This document shows, piece after piece, positions 5,882-8,095 of a DNA stretch of 8,095 nucleotides (position 1 is its first letter; each line of letters opens with the position of its first letter). The notes beneath the pieces are model-generated. The model was not told the DNA's origin. It saw nothing but the letters and a program-made list of their open reading frames with translations, and did not search any database. The translations under genes were made by a program, and so were the position numbers. This DNA comes from Candidatus Poseidoniaceae archaeon (lineage in GTDB: Archaea; Thermoplasmatota; Poseidoniia; Poseidoniales; Poseidoniaceae), in contig DUHJ01000217.1 in the NCBI GenBank assembly GCA_013330925.1, forward strand, positions 1 through 8,095, written 5' to 3'.

Positions 5882-5893
5882 GTCAGTCGGCGG
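5858..5893. terminator. Shared hairpin across two convergent gene ends
   Basis: An imperfect inverted repeat spans both stop codons. The arms 5858–5869 and 5882–5893 pair at 10 of 12 positions (core CTGAC / GTCAG, then CCG / CGG, then CC / GG, separated by single mismatches) around a 12-nt loop. It would form a hairpin in either transcript. No T-tract is seen on either side, so a terminator role is inferred only from position. Confidence 0.35.
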
Positions 5894-6380
5894 ATTCATC
5901 GGACAGCACCCAGCACCGGAAGGCCCGAAGATGAGCAAACTGTGTCCAAAATTTCCGAACGTCACCGATCGTTATCATCCGAAGGCAGCGCATCAGGGCA
6001 CGGACGCCGACGGAGAGCAGGGTCAGTGGATTCGGTGGACGTCGCTGAACGAAACCAAGACGGGCGACCGCCTTCTCGAGCGCTTTTGAACGCGTAAAGA
6101 GGATGAGCGGACGGTCTTGATTTGCGCTCACAGCAGCCAGCATCAGGTCATGGCTGAGCCCCTTCCCTCGGTGGGTTGGGTCGACGACCACGGTGGTGAT
6201 CTCCGTCGCGAAAAGGTGCTTCCGTCGTTCGGTGTAGGCCAGAATGCGCCCTTCATCGTCCCTCAGGGTGGTGGCTTCTGCGACCCATTGCCGTTCTCGC
6301 TTCAACCGGTACGGTGGCCGAAGGTCGCCTTCTTCTCGAAGCCGTTGGACCAGCCAACGCGCGTCGTGTTCGGCGTCCAT
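5883..6380 (-). CDS. GNAT family N-acetyltransferase
   Basis: 165 residues. Motif A of the GNAT fold is clear: ITTVVVDPTHRGKGLSHDLM (61–80), with the acetyl-CoA pyrophosphate loop R71-G-K-G-L-S76. The family pattern is R-x-x-G-x-G/A, so Ser replaces the last small residue. A preceding strand (RILAYTERRKHLFATEI) and later LILFTRSKALEKAVARLGF (92–110, the motif B helix region) complete the fold. The acceptor cannot be told from sequence. The last 50 residues (LLSVGVRALMRCLRM onward) are not standard GNAT core. The start ATG 6380 lies 9 nt after the photolyase stop, so the two are probably one transcript. No clear Shine-Dalgarno site is visible. Confidence 0.75.
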   Translation of the reverse strand: MDAEHDARWLVQRLREEGDLRPPYRLKRERQWVAEATTLRDDEGRILAYTERRKHLFATEITTVVVDPTHRGKGLSHDLMLAAVSANQDRPLILFTRSKALEKAVARLGFVQRRPPNPLTLLSVGVRALMRCLRMITIGDVRKFWTQFAHLRAFRCWVLSDESAD

Positions 6381-6389
6381 GAAGCGAGT

Positions 6390-8069
6390 TCACTGTTCGG
6401 GACTTGGCTCTACCGCCGGCACCTGTGCGCGGGCGTGTTTGACGTCCTCGGGGGTGAGGACCTGTCCTTTTCCAAGCACGTCGACCACTTTGGCATGGAC
6501 ACGCAGATCCGCGTTTCGCTTTGCTTGGGCGCGTTTGGCCAAGGTGCGCATCGGCATCGCCATGCGGATGTTCCCCTCAAACAGGGGCGCATGGCGGGCG
6601 AGGAAGGCCCAATACAGTTCAGAAATGGGGCACGTGGACGAGGGAGAGAAGGCACAATCCTTGCACGCATCGCCCATCCGCTTCAGGTAGGGCGTACCGC
6701 ACACGTAGGGTTTGGTGGACATCAGAGGCCCGGTGGCGTAGGTTCCCATGGCGAGCACGTTGGGTTCAACCACCCAATCGTAGGCGTCGATGAACATCGC
6801 CCAGAACCAATCGGTCAATTCCCGTGGCCGAACGCCGATCAGGGTGCCGAGGTTGGCCAGCACCATCAGGCGAGGAATGTGATGGGTCCACCCGTCTTCC
6901 ATCACGGCCGTGGTCACGTCGTCAAGGCACGCAAGCCCACTCTTTGCGCCCCAATACGCCGGGGGGAGCGGCACGTCGTCCCCGAGCGCATCCACGGTGG
7001 GAGGGGCGTCGGGCCAATCGCCTTCCCATCCCGCTGCAGGCCGTGAGGAGGTGCTCGATGCGACGTTCACGTGGTCCGTGAAGCCCTCCGTCGCGTCGTG
7101 CACATGGCGAATGAATTCACGCCAACCGAGGACCTGGCGGATGAACCCCTCTTTGGAGTTCAACGCAAGGTCAGCGTGCTCCACGTCGTGAATGACGCGA
7201 CCAGGTTGGAGGCGTCCAAGGTTGAGCAGGGTCGCGATGCGGGTGTGAAACAACGAACGGTGCTGCACGGTCATCGCGTCCTCGTAGGGGCCAAACCACG
7301 GCATGGCTTCCTCAAGCGCCCAGCGCCACGCGCGTTCGGCATCGGCCGCGGAAGCGGGCAGGTCTTCGGGCGTGACACGACCGGGATGGTGGCCGTAGGT
7401 GGATTGGACCGTCTGCACCACCTCGAGGGTGACCGCGTCCGGCGGGAAGGTTGGGACCTCTGGAAGAGGAACGGCACCGTCCCAAGGCAGGCGGTTCTCA
7501 GCGTCAAGCGACCACTTTCCACCCACCGGTTTCCCGTCCTCGGTCAACAACACGTTGTGGGTTTTCCGTGCTTCGCGGTAGAAGGCATCCATCCGCCACG
7601 GGCGTTTGTTGCCCACAGAGCGGTCGAAGAGGGCCCTGTCGGTCAACCAGCCCGCATGCTCCTCGACGAGAAGCATCCCACGTTGCTCCAACGGTTCCAA
7701 CGCCAACCGCGTTTCCCGTTCTGCCCATCGCATGGCGTGAAGCGGGCCGAGGGAGGCGGCCTGGTCCTCGAGCACCGCCTCGTAAGGTCGATCGTCATGA
7801 AGCACAAGGACAGGATGGCCAGCGTCTTGTGCTTCGAGAGCAAAATGCCGCAGGTTGGTGAGCACAAGCGCCAATTTTTGCTGATGGTACGGACGCTGTT
7901 TGGCCTTCCAAGAGGTCTCCACAAGGACCAGTCCAACCGCAGTGCGCGGGCGTTCAGGGGTCGGGCGCCAAGGCCCAACGTCGAGGTTGAGCTGATCCAC
8001 ATGGACGTAACACCAACGGTCCACTGCGTCCCGATTGACGGGGAGCAAGGCGTCACGGAAGGCGCCCAT
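6390..8069 (-). CDS. Iron-sulfur photolyase/cryptochrome (FeS-BCP, PhrB-like; probable (6-4) photolyase)
   Basis: 559 residues, related to the iron-sulfur bacterial cryptochromes and photolyases (Agrobacterium PhrB, Rhodobacter CryB), which bind FAD, a lumazine antenna and a [4Fe-4S] cluster. The N-terminal antenna domain (about 17–130) includes VDQLNLDV and a conserved HQQKLALVLTNLRHFA (62–77). The FAD-binding part has LGWREFIRHV (314–323), HHIPRLMVLANLGTLIGV (396–413) and EPNVLAMGTYATG (435–447). Candidate cluster ligands are Cys381, Cys469, Cys472 and Cys480. From memory of PhrB (C350, C438, C441, C454) the 88-residue spacing between the first two is identical. His396/His397 fall where PhrB has the His pair needed for (6-4) repair, and Trp373/Trp421 where it has electron-transfer tryptophans. 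An in-frame TGA (8072–8070) directly precedes ATG 8069, so the start is secure. It would repair UV damage using blue light, or act as a light sensor. Confidence 0.88.
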   Translation of the reverse strand: MGAFRDALLPVNRDAVDRWCYVHVDQLNLDVGPWRPTPERPRTAVGLVLVETSWKAKQRPYHQQKLALVLTNLRHFALEAQDAGHPVLVLHDDRPYEAVLEDQAASLGPLHAMRWAERETRLALEPLEQRGMLLVEEHAGWLTDRALFDRSVGNKRPWRMDAFYREARKTHNVLLTEDGKPVGGKWSLDAENRLPWDGAVPLPEVPTFPPDAVTLEVVQTVQSTYGHHPGRVTPEDLPASAADAERAWRWALEEAMPWFGPYEDAMTVQHRSLFHTRIATLLNLGRLQPGRVIHDVEHADLALNSKEGFIRQVLGWREFIRHVHDATEGFTDHVNVASSTSSRPAAGWEGDWPDAPPTVDALGDDVPLPPAYWGAKSGLACLDDVTTAVMEDGWTHHIPRLMVLANLGTLIGVRPRELTDWFWAMFIDAYDWVVEPNVLAMGTYATGPLMSTKPYVCGTPYLKRMGDACKDCAFSPSSTCPISELYWAFLARHAPLFEGNIRMAMPMRTLAKRAQAKRNADLRVHAKVVDVLGKGQVLTPEDVKHARAQVPAVEPSPEQ

Positions 8070-8095
8070 TCAGGACCCCCACGTTGACAGGTCGG

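Noticed and set aside
7071..8087. 338-codon open frame on the plus strand opposite the photolyase
   Set aside because: The minus-strand frame is a clear photolyase along its whole length. The plus-strand protein shows no family motif. The same holds for the 309-codon frame at 6117–7046.
1..8095. CRISPR array, insertion sequence or integrated element
   Set aside because: No spaced direct repeats, transposase, integrase or terminal repeats were seen. All genes are core or housekeeping types with similar base composition.

Overview
The window is an ordinary-looking stretch of chromosome from a GC-rich euryarchaeon. The archaeal marks are clear. There is the start of a PolD-type DNA polymerase large subunit, and the archaeal S13–S4–S11–RpoD order with archaeal-type proteins. 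A pantoate kinase of the archaeal CoA pathway follows. Short intergenic gaps, high GC and a light-dependent repair enzyme fit a surface-water member of the Thermoplasmatota such as marine group II (Poseidoniales). That placement is inference from gene content, not from a phylogeny. I see no mobile element, CRISPR array, tRNA or rRNA.

Layout. At the left edge the 5' end of polC (DP2) reads leftward. Divergent from it runs pyrE (orotate phosphoribosyltransferase), followed after 4 nt by a SAM-dependent methyltransferase with a THUMP-like C-terminal domain. A 111-nt gap with a hairpin and a TATA-like box leads to rps13–rps4–rps11–rpoD. These four genes are tightly packed, with S4 and S11 overlapping by one base, and S4, S11 and RpoD carry strong extended Shine-Dalgarno sites. 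After a 59-nt gap comes pantoate kinase, where many archaea have L18e–L13–S9–RpoN. The right part is read leftward: an iron-sulfur photolyase/cryptochrome (FeS-BCP type) and, 9 nt later, a small GNAT acetyltransferase. The acetyltransferase ends one base from the end of pantoate kinase.

The most interesting signals are regulatory. The three genes with no Shine-Dalgarno site at normal spacing that begin a unit (polC, pyrE, pantoate kinase) all carry TTGATG ending 25–26 nt before the ATG. That is the spacing of an archaeal TATA box driving a leaderless mRNA. In the polC–pyrE gap the two copies form a symmetric inverted repeat. GC-rich hairpins sit at all three visible transcription-unit ends. 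Protein-level oddities are a four-cysteine knot in RpoD with no cysteines where iron-sulfur RpoD proteins carry clusters, a lengthened catalytic loop in PyrE with Arg where bacterial enzymes have His, and a compact iron-sulfur cluster motif in the photolyase. I did not find a clearly new multi-gene system.
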